Shown here: piece after piece, positions 38,281 to 51,727 of the stretch
Layout: each line of letters starts with the position of its first letter
Numbering within the stretch: the stretch's first letter is position 1
Source of the DNA: Alitta virens
Lineage: Eukaryota > Annelida > Polychaeta > Phyllodocida > Nereididae
DNA length: 64,000 bases
Direction of reading: 5' to 3'
Assembly: GCA_932294295.1 (NCBI GenBank)
Contig: OW028577.1
Coordinates: 6,041,501-6,105,500, forward strand
Made by a program: the position numbers and the translations under genes
The notes under the pieces: generated by a model
Told to the model about the DNA's origin: nothing
The model's input: the letters and a program-made list of their open reading frames with translations, nothing else
The model's database searches: none

Positions 38281-38489
38281 GAGCAACATCCCAGCTGGAT
38301 TTCGTTCTGATGAGACGTTAAATTGGCGGTCCCTTGTACTCAGTATCTATGCTGAGGCAAGAAAAAGATCCCACCCATAGGGTAAATGTGTAACGTGGAT
38401 GGACTCCTGCTCTCTCTCACCTCATCAATCAACCCTCGATAACAGCAAAAGTTGCCTTGGAGGGCTGCATTTCCCATATCTATCTATGT
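38281..38489 (+). mobile_element. SINE family B, 5'-truncated copy (intron 2)
   Basis: This copy matches the body of the 40034 copy from CCAGCTGGATTTCGTTCTGA through the (CTAT)n tail but has no tRNA head. It is in the same orientation and about 1.7 kb away. Confidence 0.75.
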
Positions 38490-38792
38490 TTTTGCAAAAA
38501 TGTGCTGCTGTTTAGATTTTATTTTATAGTTTTCTTGAAATGCCAATTGCTGGCTCTTTTATGTTAAATCGATAAGCTATGACATTTAGGTTTTGTTCTT
38601 ACAACAGCACAACAGCAAAATGATTTTGTGTTTTCCAAAGCATATTTTTGCTTTTAAAAACTGCGGTTGATTCACTGCCAGGTTGATTTCTTTTGCACTT
38701 TTCTGAAATTGAACATAAATGTCAGCTTGGTGAGAAATATGACTACAATGATTTAATGATCTGCAACACAAATATATCTTGAGGCACAAATA

Positions 38793-39200
38793 CAGTTAGT
38801 TTCATTAAAAACAGCCTGTCAAATTAAACCTAAACAAAGCTAGTCAACTTCTGCTATGCAATGCTACCTGCCACTAAATGGAACTGTCTGACTATAGCTG
38901 GCTACACAAAGCCGGATCTAAAAGTGCATGCAGCAGCATTTGGTGTATCAGTTGAGAGTTATGAATATTGGTCAGTTTTTGTTGCAAAGATGCGTGTCAA
39001 TTGCATATACATATTCATGATATCTTAGATAAATTTCCTACATTTACCAAGATTTATATTTTTTCAGTGGTGGTAGGTGTAAGCCGACTATTAGCTAGGA
39101 GTAGACAGAAGCAGCTGGCTTTATCCAGTTATAGCTACATGTACAGCCAGGAATAGGTCGCTAGCTCTCTGAAGTCGACCATATTTTATGAAACTAACTG
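38793..39200 (-). mobile_element. Tc1/mariner-like MITE, family 1, copy F (longest, intron 2)
   Basis: A 408-bp copy with perfect CAGTTAGTTTCAT / ATGAAACTAACTG ends and TA on both sides. It keeps internal sequence that other copies lack, so it is the best approximation here to the complete non-autonomous element. Confidence 0.82.
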
Positions 39201-40033
39201 TAGTAGTGAGGAATAAAAGCTCGCAATTACCAACCCACTAAGTCCTACCACATTTTGCCATTTGCACTCAGATATCTTTTATTTGCTCAGAAGTGTCTGA
39301 TTGTGTTAGTGGCCACAAGGGGCGCTCTTGTACTGGCTAATCATGGCCGCACTTCCGGTGGTGCAACCCGATTACTCCGCCCCAGAAAGTAATCCTCCGA
39401 TTGCATTACGCAAATCTCAGATGGCGATTATTCCAAAATTACAGTAAGCAGATGGTTCTCCCAAGCCTTTTATCTGGGGTTTTTATCTTCTTTTTTTGGT
39501 CATTCCGTGTTTTTGAACCTGATGCTAATGAATTGAATTGTCAATGGGGAGCTTTTTAGTGCAGGGGAGCAAGAGGAACTAATTAGAATAGAAACAAGTC
39601 TAACTTGATTCAGAGTCAATAGAAATCCAATTCATCTATGACTGGACTTCTGATGCACAGTCATGCTGGAGAAATTTGTCTGGTGAAGTTGGATCTAACT
39701 GAATGACAAATGTTTAGCCCCCTGGCTTTCTTATTTATGGCCCTAGCGTCTTCATTACTATGAATGAAATGGAAATTGCCAACTCATGAAGCCTGTAATT
39801 GTAGTTGAATTCAAGAGGCTGCCATTGACTTCACCATCTTAAGTGAATTGTGCAAATTTCATGGGTGGGTGTGACCAGAACGTCACGCTCCAATGCACAA
39901 TGCTTGAACCTTTAAACTTTGAAGTAATTAGAACTTGTGGGATTCAAAATATTTACATTTTGATTGACACAATGTGTTTATGGCATTGTATACAGCAAAC
40001 GCACCAGAGTATTGCATTTCTACACATCACGGA

Positions 40034-40314
40034 GCAGCTGGGTGGTCTAGTGGTAAGATGCTCACCTACTCCTCTGAGTTCAATCTCTGGCCCGAGCACC
40101 CTTCAGGAGCAAAATCCAGCTGGATGTCGTTCAGATGAGACGTTAAATTGGTGGTCCCTTGTACTTAGTGTCTATGCTGAGGCGAGTAAAAGATCCCACC
40201 CATGGGGTAAATGTGTAACATGGGTGGACTCCTCTTTCACCTCATCAATCAACCCTCAATAGCGGCAATAACTTGCCTTGGAGGGCTGCACTTTCAACAT
40301 CTATCTATCTTTCG
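40034..40314 (+). mobile_element. tRNA-derived SINE, family B, full copy (intron 2)
   Basis: The head GGTGGTCTAGTGGTAAGATG and GAGTTCAATCTCTGG give A- and B-box-like sequences resembling tRNA-Glu/Gly. The body contains ATGAGACGTTAAATTGG, AAAAGATCCCACCCATGGGG and CACCTCATCAATCAACCCTC, and the tail is (CTAT)n. It is the reference copy for the truncated ones at 38281, 8419 and 12378. Confidence 0.75.
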
Positions 40315-41518
40315 TATCTGAGTTTCGGATCTAACCTCTTTATGTTACACGCTAAGGGTATGGGAATACTACCAGACTTTGAATGTTAAAACACGGAAGA
40401 ATTCAAAATAGAAATTCGCCATTTAGAAACATGCTACAGATCAATAAAATGTCAAACTAGGGGTTCCAACCTTCAATGTAAACTTTACAGAACCATTACA
40501 AGTGAAGTTAAATTTTATAGGGACGTCTTTGTTGAAAAATCTGGTAGCCGTCTGATGTTACCGCAATTGAAGTCTCAAAATAGAGGTCTATATCCATGAA
40601 TGCACCTTTATTTTGTAATCAGTAAACAACAATAAAAAGGTCTTGGCTGATTTGGCCGTCATTCTTGGCTCATCTTAGAGTAGGGGGAGACTCTGAAAAG
40701 GAGCCAATTGCAACCAGGCAAGAGCAGGGAGGACACATTAAGCAATGTTATGGGACGAAAGGATATACAATAAGCCCTTGACTCTCGTTCTACGAGTTGC
40801 TTGTTCGTCTCCAGCCGAGCTTGTGCAAGTGTTAATTCTATCAGCAAGGATGCGGCCCATCCTCCTCAGCAGCCATTTGTGATGGCTCCTAGCTCTGCGG
40901 TAACCTTCGCTTATCAGGCTGACACACATGTTGGGGACAGCGCTACTCGCCTTTCCTCCGACACTCTCCGTCTCAGGCCGAGGCATCGCTGCTCACCGCT
41001 TGTCATCTATCAGTCTCGCTGTTGAATTTAATCCCATTCCCCATGAATCACAGTCATTGCATGCTATTAGCCCGATCTGCTACCATTGTATCGATCTTTT
41101 CAATGATGTGATCTATGCGAAACTGCTCCACCATGGTCGGTGATCCTTGGCGACTCCAACCCAGCACCATTTGGCAACTGTCTCGTACTTCAAGCCAAAA
41201 GCTGTTCCGGAGCGGTTCCAAAATTGTTCCGAAGCTGTTCCAGAGACAAGCGCTTTCACAACGGACTCCCCAATATAAATCTGTCCATTTTTAACCCGCC
41301 TGGCCTCTTCTTGTTTTCACACCCTGTCTCGGCTCAGTACAGCGGGGTTTCGCAGAAAGACAAACCAATAATGGATATTGCTTGTTAAAACAACGCAGTT
41401 TCAACATGAAGTGTTGTGTTATTAGCAGTAATGTAACCGCAATTAAGTGCATGAATTGACAGTCTTTTAAAGACACCGTGAATGTTTCTAGTGACCCCAT
41501 GGTCATTTTTATTGACAC

Positions 41519-41846
41519 TGGTTATAGTCAGTTTTATCTAACAACTTAATCACCTTTTAAAGCCTTTGACTAACAAGTTAGTTATAAATTAGGTCTATAG
41601 TGGTTATAGTCAGTTTTATCTAACAACTTAATCACCTTTTAAAGCCTTTGACTAACAAGTTAGTTATAAATTAGGTCTATAGTGGTTATAGTCAGTTTTA
41701 TCTAACAACTTAATCACCTTTTAAAGCCTTTGACTAACAAGTTAGTTATAAATTAGGTCTATAGTGGTTATAGTCAGTTTTATCTAACAACTTAATCACC
41801 TTTTAAAGCCTTTGACTAACAAGTTAGTTATAAATTAGGTCTATTG
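41519..41846 (+). repeat. 82-bp tandem repeat, 4 copies (intron 2)
   Basis: Units starting GTTATAGTCAGTTTTATC occur at 41521, 41603, 41685 and 41767, exactly 82 bp apart and practically identical; the last diverges only at its end. The unit contains TTGACTAACAAGTTAGTTAT. Confidence 0.95.
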
Positions 41847-43074
41847 TGAATGACATATTGACTAAGGCTGAAATAACTTGTTGGATAAAGTTGATTTACC
41901 TGTTGGCCAAAACGGCTGTTGGGGTCATAGATTTTAAATAAATAAAACCTAATATGTCTTACTGGTCTAACAAGTTAGAAAAATGTCTAAAAAAGTTAGT
42001 TATTTCCAGTGTTAGACCATGGAGCCACCAGTTTTTGTTAATACTTAAAATCTACCTTTAAAATTTATATTTTAATTTAATTTAAATCTACCATTATAAT
42101 TTATCTGGTTAATAAGTGGACCTCACTATTAAGACAGCTAATTTTTGCCTTACATGGACAACCTTTAGCAAGTTTTGCGTCCAAATAGACCTCTTCCTGG
42201 ATGTCGTCATGATGTTATGCTACTTAAGTTAGGACTTGAAGCTCAAGTTTTGCTTATTGCTGTTTTCGAGGCTGCTATTGAAAAATGGCGCCCATTTGGG
42301 AGCGTTAGAGAGAAATTTAAAAATGTCGTTTGTCTTTATTGCACAAAATGAGCAGTGTGACTGTCAACATAATGAAGATCATTAAATGAATGAATTATGC
42401 GCTTTTGGCTTAAGTTACACTTGCATGAATTAATGACCAGGCAATTTGGGTGATTAGTGGCCGCTGAGCTGAGCTGCAACAACTAAAAAACAATTTTCGT
42501 ATCAGTATAAATGAACTATGCTGAAGGTATTTTACAGCTATTTTAAGTATACTGAAGATTGATTTCATGTATGACCTCATCTTGTGAGCAATATGCAAGG
42601 CTATTACTCCGGGGAGGGTATTTTTGGAGTTACATGAATGCCTCATCCTAGATGTTCCATATCAGTGCAGTGTGTATTCAGCATCGCTCGATCAGGGCTC
42701 GGCGATTATCGATTCTACTTTTTATATCGCCTTGCTCAGCAGACCAGGCTATTACGCATGACTGGGTATTAATGACAAACAAATGGGTTAATACAACACA
42801 ATCCGCACATTATCGTTTATTAAAGCCCTCAAAAACTCACCTGCTCCAGCTTAATGGGGGAGCTACCATTAAACCAGAAATCATGGCTTCAAAAACTTCC
42901 CATTCCACTTTGAAGGACTCATGAATTGCAGTTCAAATTATTCAGATGTCAAAATATGCTTGCGCCTATGCAGATTTCCAAAGTTGATTTTTACCAGACA
43001 TCATAACAAACCGTATTTGGTCTTTGAAGGAGTGACCCAGTTTTCCATTTGCGTGGTCACCTTTAAATGCTGCT

Positions 43075-43231
43075 GGTGGTGGTGCACCTGATGGGCTAAT
43101 TAGGACAAGTAGGGACCATGGCAATGAGATGAAGGATGAAACAGCCATCCAACATAGGCTCAACCGGCAATTGAATCCGGGACCCAGTGGTTGGAAGCCC
43201 AGCATGCTACCACTGAGCTAGGCCCCCACCT
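43075..43231 (-). mobile_element. tRNA-derived SINE, family A, copy 5 (lacks the 3' body segment, intron 2)
   Basis: Minus-strand copy with the tRNA head at its right end and a (CCA)n tail at its left. The segment TGCAGAAATACAGG...CCCTAATC found in other copies is missing, so CATCAGGTG runs straight into the CCA tail. The target duplication CTTTAAATGCTGCT is perfect (43061-43074 and 43232-43245). Confidence 0.84.
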
Positions 43232-43710
43232 CTTTAAATGCTGCTAGAAATATTACACGCAGTTACATTGCATTTCCCATGTGCATAAAATGTACACACT
43301 TGAAATGCTTTTTTCAACGTCGCTGGCCAAAATCGGGTTTCTAAATCTGTATTCTGATCCCCTTAATCATTAATGGAACCCATATTGAATTACGTAATGT
43401 TCAACAAACACAAACATTGCAAACAATACTTCACATCCTGATATTTGTTGAATGTGCAAGAAAATTCAATCATTTCGTTTATTCTGTTGGAAAAAATCTC
43501 GAGTAAAAAACTCAAGCCATGAAATATGTGCAATCAGTCAAGAATTGTGACGTTCTTGTCACAAGGAAAGCTCTCTTTGAAAAAAGACACTTGTACCAGA
43601 CTTGTTTGAAATTATTGTGACAGTAGATAGTAGATTGTGCTGAATAAAGATTTTTTTTTTTTTTTTTTTTGTGAATGAGGAAAAATTACACTTAAGACGA
43701 ATGACATGTA

Positions 43711-43713
<3 letters not shown>

Positions 43714-43770
<57 letters not shown>
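43714..43770 (+). repeat. (TA)n microsatellite, preceded by poly-T
   Basis: An uninterrupted 57-bp AT run. A 20-base T run lies at 43651-43670. A shorter TA run is at 44731-44752. Confidence 0.97.
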
Positions 43771-43774
<4 letters not shown>

Positions 43775-46700
43775 CTTTCCCTTGGAAAATCATACCAGCG
43801 CCTCTGACAATTCGGCCGCTGCTGCATGCTATTGTTGTGCAACTTTCCTTGGAGTGGCTCAAAGTCAAATGTATGTGGTCAATCGCCTGTAAGACCCATG
43901 TTGTGTACCTTGTTTTACTGCAGTAAAATACCATGGTTATCGATTTAATTATGTCAAAAAATTTTATTTATGCATTTTGCATACATGTGGTTACAAACAT
44001 TTTGGCTAAAATCGGCTAAAACAGGCCATAGAGCAACAGAGCTACAGAACTACGGATCTTTACTAATCTTCCAATATATTTGTAAACCTGATCACAGAAG
44101 AACCTCTTAAGCAGTAAGATATCTTAAGTTTAAGGTGTTCTATAGATTTTAAATCTGGTACAAAAATCCATTGATACTGTTTGATATGTAAGATCACTGA
44201 TTTTTGTTCGACTGTGCATTGTTTTTTTCCTAGAGTAGCTTTCTAGTATTTGGCATTAGTCACTGGGAATTTATGCATTGTGTGACTCTCTCGTACTGGA
44301 GGCCACAAAAGGAATCGGAGATCACGTTTGTTCCGCTGGGCGATAATAGGAACTTCCGGCCAGGGACGTAGGGATTAATCAGCATTTGCAAACGGTTGGC
44401 AGACCGCCTGGTTAGTGCATTGGTCACCTTGGACTTCGTGACAATTTCTGCTTGCCCAACATTCACAATTACAGTCAAGGGAGTGTTGAAATCGTGTCAC
44501 ACCCAAATGCTTGGACCAGCAAAAGACAACAGGTGACCTTGGTGATTCCTACTGTACACCGCCATCCAAAAATACACGAAAATGCAGATGTAAGACACTT
44601 TGATCACAGGTTTCTTTTATTGTTGGAGGGCAATGTAATTCACACGGGTAAGTATTATCACAGACAACATATGACACCTTGCCAATAACACGACCACTAT
44701 ACTTTACTTGACTTGTTTTACCCCTTTGTGGGGATATATATATATATATATAATATACAAAGTAGAATACAAGGGTGAGAAAAAATATTTGGTCTGAATT
44801 GTTGGTTAGTGGATTGGATATGCTAAAATGCTAAAATGTTTTTGAAAAACGAAAAAGAAGGAAAGAAAATCGTACACAGAAATATAGTAAGCCCACAGGA
44901 CACACAAGTACTGTTGTTAAACTCAGTTAGACCTGGATTATAGTATATAATTACGGAATTTGTGGTCTGTATATTCAGGTGGGGTTAATATGGCGTTTCA
45001 CTCTCAGCCAAGGAACCTGATTTCGGCCTCAGTGAAGTTATTTGTCAATGTTGAGACAACCTGGCACCAACCTATCAATGACATGGCACACGGTGGACAC
45101 CAACCCTTAAGGCAGGCCTGGCGTTTATAGCAATGGTGATGACTGTGCACATATCTCACCCCTCTCTCTGTTACACGATTTTCAAATTAAGGCAGACTGG
45201 CAAACGCTGTAGCGGGGCCACCAACAAAAGCTTGGGGGTAGAACCAAGAAAGGTCTGATACACTAACAATGATGGGTCTCAGGGCAGCAGCCATGCCGTA
45301 TCTGCCCATATACTGTGAGTTGGATGTTATGCCCCAGGCTACCTTATGTTCCATTAATGGTGTACCCGAACAGGAAACATTTTGTTATCTTAGAACTGGC
45401 GATACATTTTCTGCGGTTGTATGTCCTGTCTTATTTGGGTGCATTCGTGTCGTGAAAGTCAATATTGAAATCTCTCGTTGTTAAACTCATTGATTTTATA
45501 GTGCCTGGCAGAAAAGTGGTTACACTGGCAAACAATATAAAATGTTTCAATCTTTCAAAGTGCTTCTGCCACGTCACATTGGTTGTTATTGTTAGTAGGT
45601 TTAAGCAGTGAAAGACCATTGAGTATCACCAGCCAACCTTGATAATCCCTCTGTTGGTTAAAATTCTTGACTGGTTGAGCAAATTGAATAGCTTGTGAAC
45701 AGTTGTTTCACAAAACAAAGCAATAATCTACGTCAAAATAGCACTTTATTTAGTTTTTTTTGGTGCTTGCCCAACTCAATGTACAGGGAGGTGAAAAAAA
45801 CAAAAACAGATTAATCCTAACTGTATAGACTTGATGTTGAGGTTGTGGCATAGTTGCTATGACACTCTACTGTTTGTAGCTACATGTACCTTGGCTGTTG
45901 CTTTGTATTTAATATTTTAGATCAATCTGGTAATGCATTTGTCTTTCGTTTTTGATGTATAGGCCCTATACCTAGTTAGCCAGTTAGCACAACATAGACA
46001 GGGATGCTGGATGTTGTGCCCTTCCAGGTTTTCTGAGATAACCTGACAAATTGAAATGTGCCTTGCTATAGAGACATTCAACTCCCCTTTATCAGAAACT
46101 ACTTGTATCGGGGGATAACTAACTCACTGCTGCGAATATCTCAGGAGATACAAGATCATACACCCTTGTGCAAATAGATTACTTATGGGGAAAAGGATCG
46201 CATGGGTAAAATAACAGCAAACCCAACTAACCATAGGGGACTGTTAGTGGAGCCAGATTCTATTAGCCATTCCTGATTGATCCCTAAAGCGATAAAATGC
46301 CAGGAGTGGAGAGCAGGGCTTTAAATTATCGAGCTATGTGGGATGCTGTAAGAGCCTTTATTGTGAAGCAGCAAGGAGAATGAGAGGGATTCAAAGTAGC
46401 TGTCCTACAAGCGAAGCAAGACCAGGCTGTTGTAAATGACCATTACAAAGGATCTAGGGCAATTTGTCAGTTTGTTTTTGTAGAATTATGGTCAATATAG
46501 TCCTGAAAAACGGTGCTATCATTGATGTTGTTTGGCTTTTTATTTTTTATTTTAGTGATTCATGATTCTGACCTATTGCTGTGATCTGGAAGACATTGCA
46601 GTGGTCATTTAAAATATAAAATAAAACTAAAAAGGAAAGTTTACTAAAACTTCTTGAAGCATACAACTCGTATATGAAATAAAATGAATGCAATATGAGT

Positions 46701-47542
46701 GGGCAATATAGGGAAAGCACAAAACCAAATACCAAACCAAGTCTACCACTGCGTTCTTCAGCATGCCTGCACATTGGATCGGTTACACTCGCATAATGCC
46801 CATGTATCTGATGAGCCTAAAGCAAGCCTGCCTTGAAAGATGACACTTCAGCCCATCGCTATGCCATTGTTTTGTGTGGCGAGTCTGTAATGGGCTATAT
46901 AAGATATATGATACATAAGTAAGCTCATAAGTGTAGCACAAAACTTCTGCTAAGTGCATTGTTCTGCCAGCTCTACTTTATGAGGGATAGGCAGACTAGA
47001 GGTTTTAGTGGTATGAAAGGAGAACAGTTGAGGGAAGTATCAGATGGAAATGGAAAAGAAAGGATGAAGAATTTGTGTCTGCGACTATACATTTTATTTG
47101 ATGTGGTACACCATGGAGTCATCAATATCTTCAATGGTCCAAACACTGTGTGTTGTCACTTCACATCTCAGCGACCTAATTAAGTAATTATGCACATGTT
47201 TTGCTCGTTTACTCATCTGAAGTAAATCTATCAATTTCACTTATAGTCTATAGGCTGGCTTATGGTATTAAAGGTCTAACAATGAAACTACAGAATAATA
47301 AGATGTTCATGTGCTGAGCTTACGCAATTCAGAAAAATTGCCTAAACTAAAAAAATATGAATCCATTTCTCTAGCGTATTTCAGAGAAGATTTCTTTAGT
47401 CTATACTCAGCCTATCGGTTACTTAGTTTATATAACCAATTATTTTGTTTAACTAGGTAAACTAGCAAATAATGTCCAAAATTAGGTCGCTGGGCTGTTA
47501 GGTGATAGCACACAGTGTAAAAGACCTGCATCGAATACATAA

Positions 47543-47612
47543 TAGTTAGCATCGTGGTTAAGGATTTGGACTTGTCCAATGCACAGACCTAGATTCAAAT
47601 CCTGGTCAGGGT
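47543..47612 (+). mobile_element. tRNA-like sequence, probable SINE head (intron 2)
   Basis: GTTAGCATCGTGGTTAAGG resembles an A box and AGATTCAAATCCTGG a B box at tRNA-like spacing. A convincing acceptor stem is not visible, so I read it as a SINE relic and not a functional tRNA gene. Confidence 0.45.
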
Positions 47613-48831
47613 TCTGTGTAATGAGCGTTTGCTGATTAGGTGACTGTCACAAAAGTAGATGGCTATAAATATATAGAAAACAGGTGCACACCAAACTACC
47701 ATCTTTAGGGTATGGACTACATAATACCAAGCAACCAATCCCTTTGCCCAGGTCAAATTGCCTATCTTTGTAAACCAGTCAAGAGGCTCCTTATTGTACC
47801 AGCATTAGAATTAGTTTTATAGGGGCAGGGATTCTTAAGGCGAGGGTATCTAAAGAACTATGACGAGGGTAACTCAGGAACTTCTAGTCACTTATCACCT
47901 TATCAGGAAACGGAAGGAGATGAAAGCGTAGACGCCACCTGTTATCAAGGACAGTAACTAGAGGAGCGTGACTCGACCCATCTGGCGCGAGATATTGGGC
48001 GATAATAGCGAATTCTGATTAGAGACCTTCTTCAGTAACCACATAAAAAGACCTTCAGCAGAAGAAAAGCCTCTGTAGGTGGTGGAGTGGGATAAGACAC
48101 TGCTACAATTACTTATACATTGCATTGACAGGTAATTTGAATGAGATGGAGGAAGGAATACACCTTGTTGTGCTGTAATGGGCTGTCGCACAATGCAGCT
48201 ATTACTGAGTGTTGGAAACAGTTGGAAACATAGTTTGGGACATAGTTGTTTACAATAGCACCACCTAAAGAATCCATTTCCTGGCCAGCTGCAACTTGGC
48301 AGTATATCTAATTGTGAACTCCCATAAACAAATTGTGTTGAGTTCAGCTCATTTCCCAAGACAATATGTGGAATATGGGCCTTTGCTTAACCAGTTAATA
48401 ATTAATTATACATTCTAAATCACTCAAGACTCGGGTAGAGAGCACATGCTGTGAATACATGCATACAGAACAAGAGTCATTAAAACTATTGGGAATGTCT
48501 AAGCTGCTGCAATTAAACACTTAACAATGCCTCGTCTGAATTAATTTCCTTTTTTCCCCAATGTCTCGGATTACAATTATCTTTTTTTGATTTACATTCA
48601 TGAATTCCACGTTTTATGGGAATTCTTGGATTTCATCATTACTTCGCATAATAAAGGAAGATAAATGAATTTCTGTTTAGGAATTTGTTATCAAAACAAC
48701 ATTGCATGGAGTGCATGTGCATTGTCATCTATTAAGTAATATATGAATAATATATTGACAATGTGGTATATTTAATCAAAAGCAGACGTAATGGCGAGTG
48801 ACAAAGTCAGTAATTCTGCATTGCCATAGCC

Positions 48832-49040
48832 AAAAAATTATGGGCATTCACGAACCTAAAATTAATCTAGGAGCACATACCACAAACCTAACACATGCAG
48901 TGACCAGTACCCAGATAGCATCTGACATCGTTCTGCTGTCGGCCCAAAGTGGGCGACGGCAAAACGATGTCGAAACAACATAGTCCTGCTTTGGAATGCT
49001 ATCTGGGTATAACCTCCCAAGTTCTAACTAACAGAATGAT
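48832..49040 (+). repeat. 209-bp duplicated block, unit 1
   Basis: This block and 49617-49825 are both 209 bp and match beyond the MITE they contain: GGCATTCACGAACCTAAAAT on the left, TAACCTCC.AAGTTCTAAC on the right. Confidence 0.75.
48910..49007. mobile_element. 98-bp MITE, family 2, copy 1
   Basis: CCCAGATAGCAT at the left and ATGCTATCTGGG at the right are perfect inverted termini flanked by TA on both sides. Length and ends match the copy at 49695. It is non-coding and largely palindromic. Confidence 0.8.
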
Positions 49041-49616
49041 ATCTCCAATAGTTGCAAACACAGTAAGGCACGGAAAGGCTTACCCTTAATTTAGTAGCAG
49101 AAATGACTTAAACAAGAAGAAAACTAAGTTAAAATTCACATTTCTATTCGTGCAAGTAAGAGACAGTTCCTAAAATAGATAGCTAGGCAAATTGGGTGCC
49201 TCCATCTTCTTGGGTTTCAGAGATTTCCAGGGGAATGCATTTTCTTTTGCCTATGCACGTCAGTTCGCAGTCTTACAACAAAACAAAACAGGTGGAGAAG
49301 AAAAAGGAAGTGTTTTGTGATTCAACTTTGGCATGACAATGTTCGTTATTCTGAGAAGCGACAGGCTTGCAAACCTCGTGGCTAATTTGATTTAGGATGC
49401 GAGTTTTCTTGGGATGAAAAAGTCCCCAGTATGCTGAGCTGCATTGCAGTGTGGTCTGCTATTTTCGTGTCTTCCTTTCACGACCTAGTTAGGAACATTG
49501 CCTCCAGAAACCATGTATAATTTCAAATACTCCATACAGTGGCATCATAAACTAAAATATTGCTTGAAAATCAAACGTAATGTTTGTGCAGTTGACTATG
49601 GTATTATTTACTCAAT

Positions 49617-49825
49617 AAAAAATGATAGGCATTCACGAACCTAAAATGAATCTAGGAGGGCATACCAAAAATCTAACACATGCAGTGATCAGTACCCAGA
49701 TAGCATCTGACATTTTTTTGACATCGGCCCTATGTGGGCGACGTCAAAATGATGTAGAAACGATGCAGGCCTGATTTGGAATGCTATCTGGGTATAACCT
49801 CCTAAGTTCTAACTTATAGAATGAT
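49617..49825 (+). repeat. 209-bp duplicated block, unit 2
   Basis: Second copy of the block at 48832-49040, in direct orientation, 785 bp downstream, including the family-2 MITE at the same relative position. Confidence 0.75.
49695..49792. mobile_element. 98-bp MITE, family 2, copy 2
   Basis: Same 98-bp length, the same CCCAGATAGCAT/ATGCTATCTGGG ends and TA flanks as copy 1, with internal substitutions (GACATCGGCCCTATGTGGGCG in place of GCTGTCGGCCCAAAGTGGGCG). Confidence 0.8.
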
Positions 49826-50479
49826 GCCTTGGAGACACAATTCAGCTATTTCTCTTATATATCTCCGGTTGATAATGTCAGTTGTTTAGAAATCACATCG
49901 TTAAACATTATTAAAATTTATAATGCTACTGTATGTACGAGCTGGTATCAGGATTAATTTTGTTTTGTGCGTAAGTTATATGGTCAAATAATTTGAAACC
50001 AATGTGGTCTTAACAGTTAAGTAATGCTGCTACATTTAATCACAAAAAGTCCTCAACCTTGGTCTATTTCAAATGATTGTTGAGAGGGGATACAGATGCC
50101 CTTCTTGCCTTGAGAATGATAAGCTGTGGCTAACAAGGTAATTACAAGTACCCTGCTTAGGGCCCTCGCCATGCTAGTCCAATTCTGATCTGCCTGGCTT
50201 GAATGAGCAACCTGATCCTAAAGAGCACATTCTGTTTTGAGCCTCCTGATCTAACCCTGAAATGGCCCATTGTAGCCCTAGTTGCCATAAATCTATTCTG
50301 TAATCAGTCACAGGCCTACTTCCGGCCCAGGGTTTGCCAATACTCGTTGTTTGATCATGGCGCTGTATGGCAATTTGCACCAGCAAAATAACAAGCTGAT
50401 ATACTGCTTACCAAGTAGTCTAGCCCAGCTAAAATCGATACCTTACACTTCAAAAAATTCCAAAGCGACATATATTCTA

Positions 50480-50630
50480 CATGACTAATTGTGCCACATG
50501 CGTTTTCCATGCGTTTGGATAAACGCATGGAAAACGCATGGTTTTGGCCTCATTATAATTAGCTAAAACCCATGCGTTTTCCATGCGTTTATCCTTCTCA
50601 TGGAAAACGCACGTGGCACATTTGGCCGTG
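50480..50630. mobile_element. Palindromic MITE, family 3, copy 1 (intron 2)
   Basis: Inverted ends CATGACTAATTGTGCCAC and GTGGCACATTTGGCCGTG are flanked by TA. Between them GCGTTTTCCATGCG motifs recur in both orientations, so most of the 151 bp can fold on itself. Confidence 0.78.
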
Positions 50631-51727
50631 TAGTTTAAAATAAGCCGAAATGAGTTAGTGTAACTTGGTGAACGTAGTGTGCACACAGTGCGTTCAGCGT
50701 TTGTTGTCTCACTCCGTTCACGGAATCACGCTATACGACATGATGGACCTTGGCGTGGATGGTCGTGAATTTAATTATGAGTTCCCATTGAGCACTCCAT
50801 TGGCCAATAATCAAATCATACAGCCCATTGGTCCTTCAGTAGGGCCCACTATATGGTCCGTTAATGATATTCTGCTATGAACTAATAGCTTGCATTTGCC
50901 ATACACTCGCATTTTATGACATCATCAAGAACTGACACTGATACACTTGCTTTCTTTATCACAGATAATCAATGGAACTAATCTTCGTTTCAAAGGGAAA
51001 TGTAATCTTGAAAACGCCCGCAATAAATCTATTTCGTTCATTATTAAGTGGTAATAAAGTGGTCACTGAGTCATTGTGCTAGGAATTCATCATTGATGAG
51101 AAGATGTTTGTAAACACGCTATAATAAAGATGGGATATTTATGAGAATGATATTTTTTTTACAGTTTGTAATATATAAATATTAATAAGGAAAGGGTGCT
51201 TCAGCCTTTTACGTAGACTACAAAAGTCGATTACACACTTTATTACATGCATGTATCGCATTGCAGTCTGAGGAGGAGTTCACTTGCTCATAAATGGACG
51301 CAAATTCTGTACTTGAACATTATGCCATAAGTCAAGATCTTGCCTTATCATGATATGTTGCTGCTAATAATATACATATATCATGTATATTATTGTATTA
51401 TTATATTATTACACGTGTTCCTTCCGCTCAGATATAAACTGGGTAGTTCATAGATAGTTGTAGTTCTAGTAATAACATGGACCTGTCTCTTTTATGGCCG
51501 AAATAAAGTCTTTGAATATAAATATGCACTTGACCATTCACTGCACTGTTAGATAATGAAGTAGCCTTGGGTTTTCTTAAAAAAATATAAGTCCTAATGA
51601 AACTATGAAAAGTCCACCATAAGTACAGTGCACGTACGTATATGCATTTCTTTTAGTTATTCTAGTACATTCTGCCTTTTAGCTGCATTTACACATTTTC
51701 CTTTTTTCTAACCCTTTTCTTGACTCC

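Noticed and set aside
40738..41518. Several overlapping frames in a locally GC-richer part of intron 2
   Set aside because: Frames overlap on both strands, none matches a family; higher GC simply makes stops rarer.
43612..43934. Open frames on both strands with IYIYIY runs
   Set aside because: They are translations of the (TA)n microsatellite.
47958..48359. 133-codon minus-strand open frame
   Set aside because: Composition is Ser/Cys-rich without a recognisable domain and it lies inside intron 2; no splice or family support.
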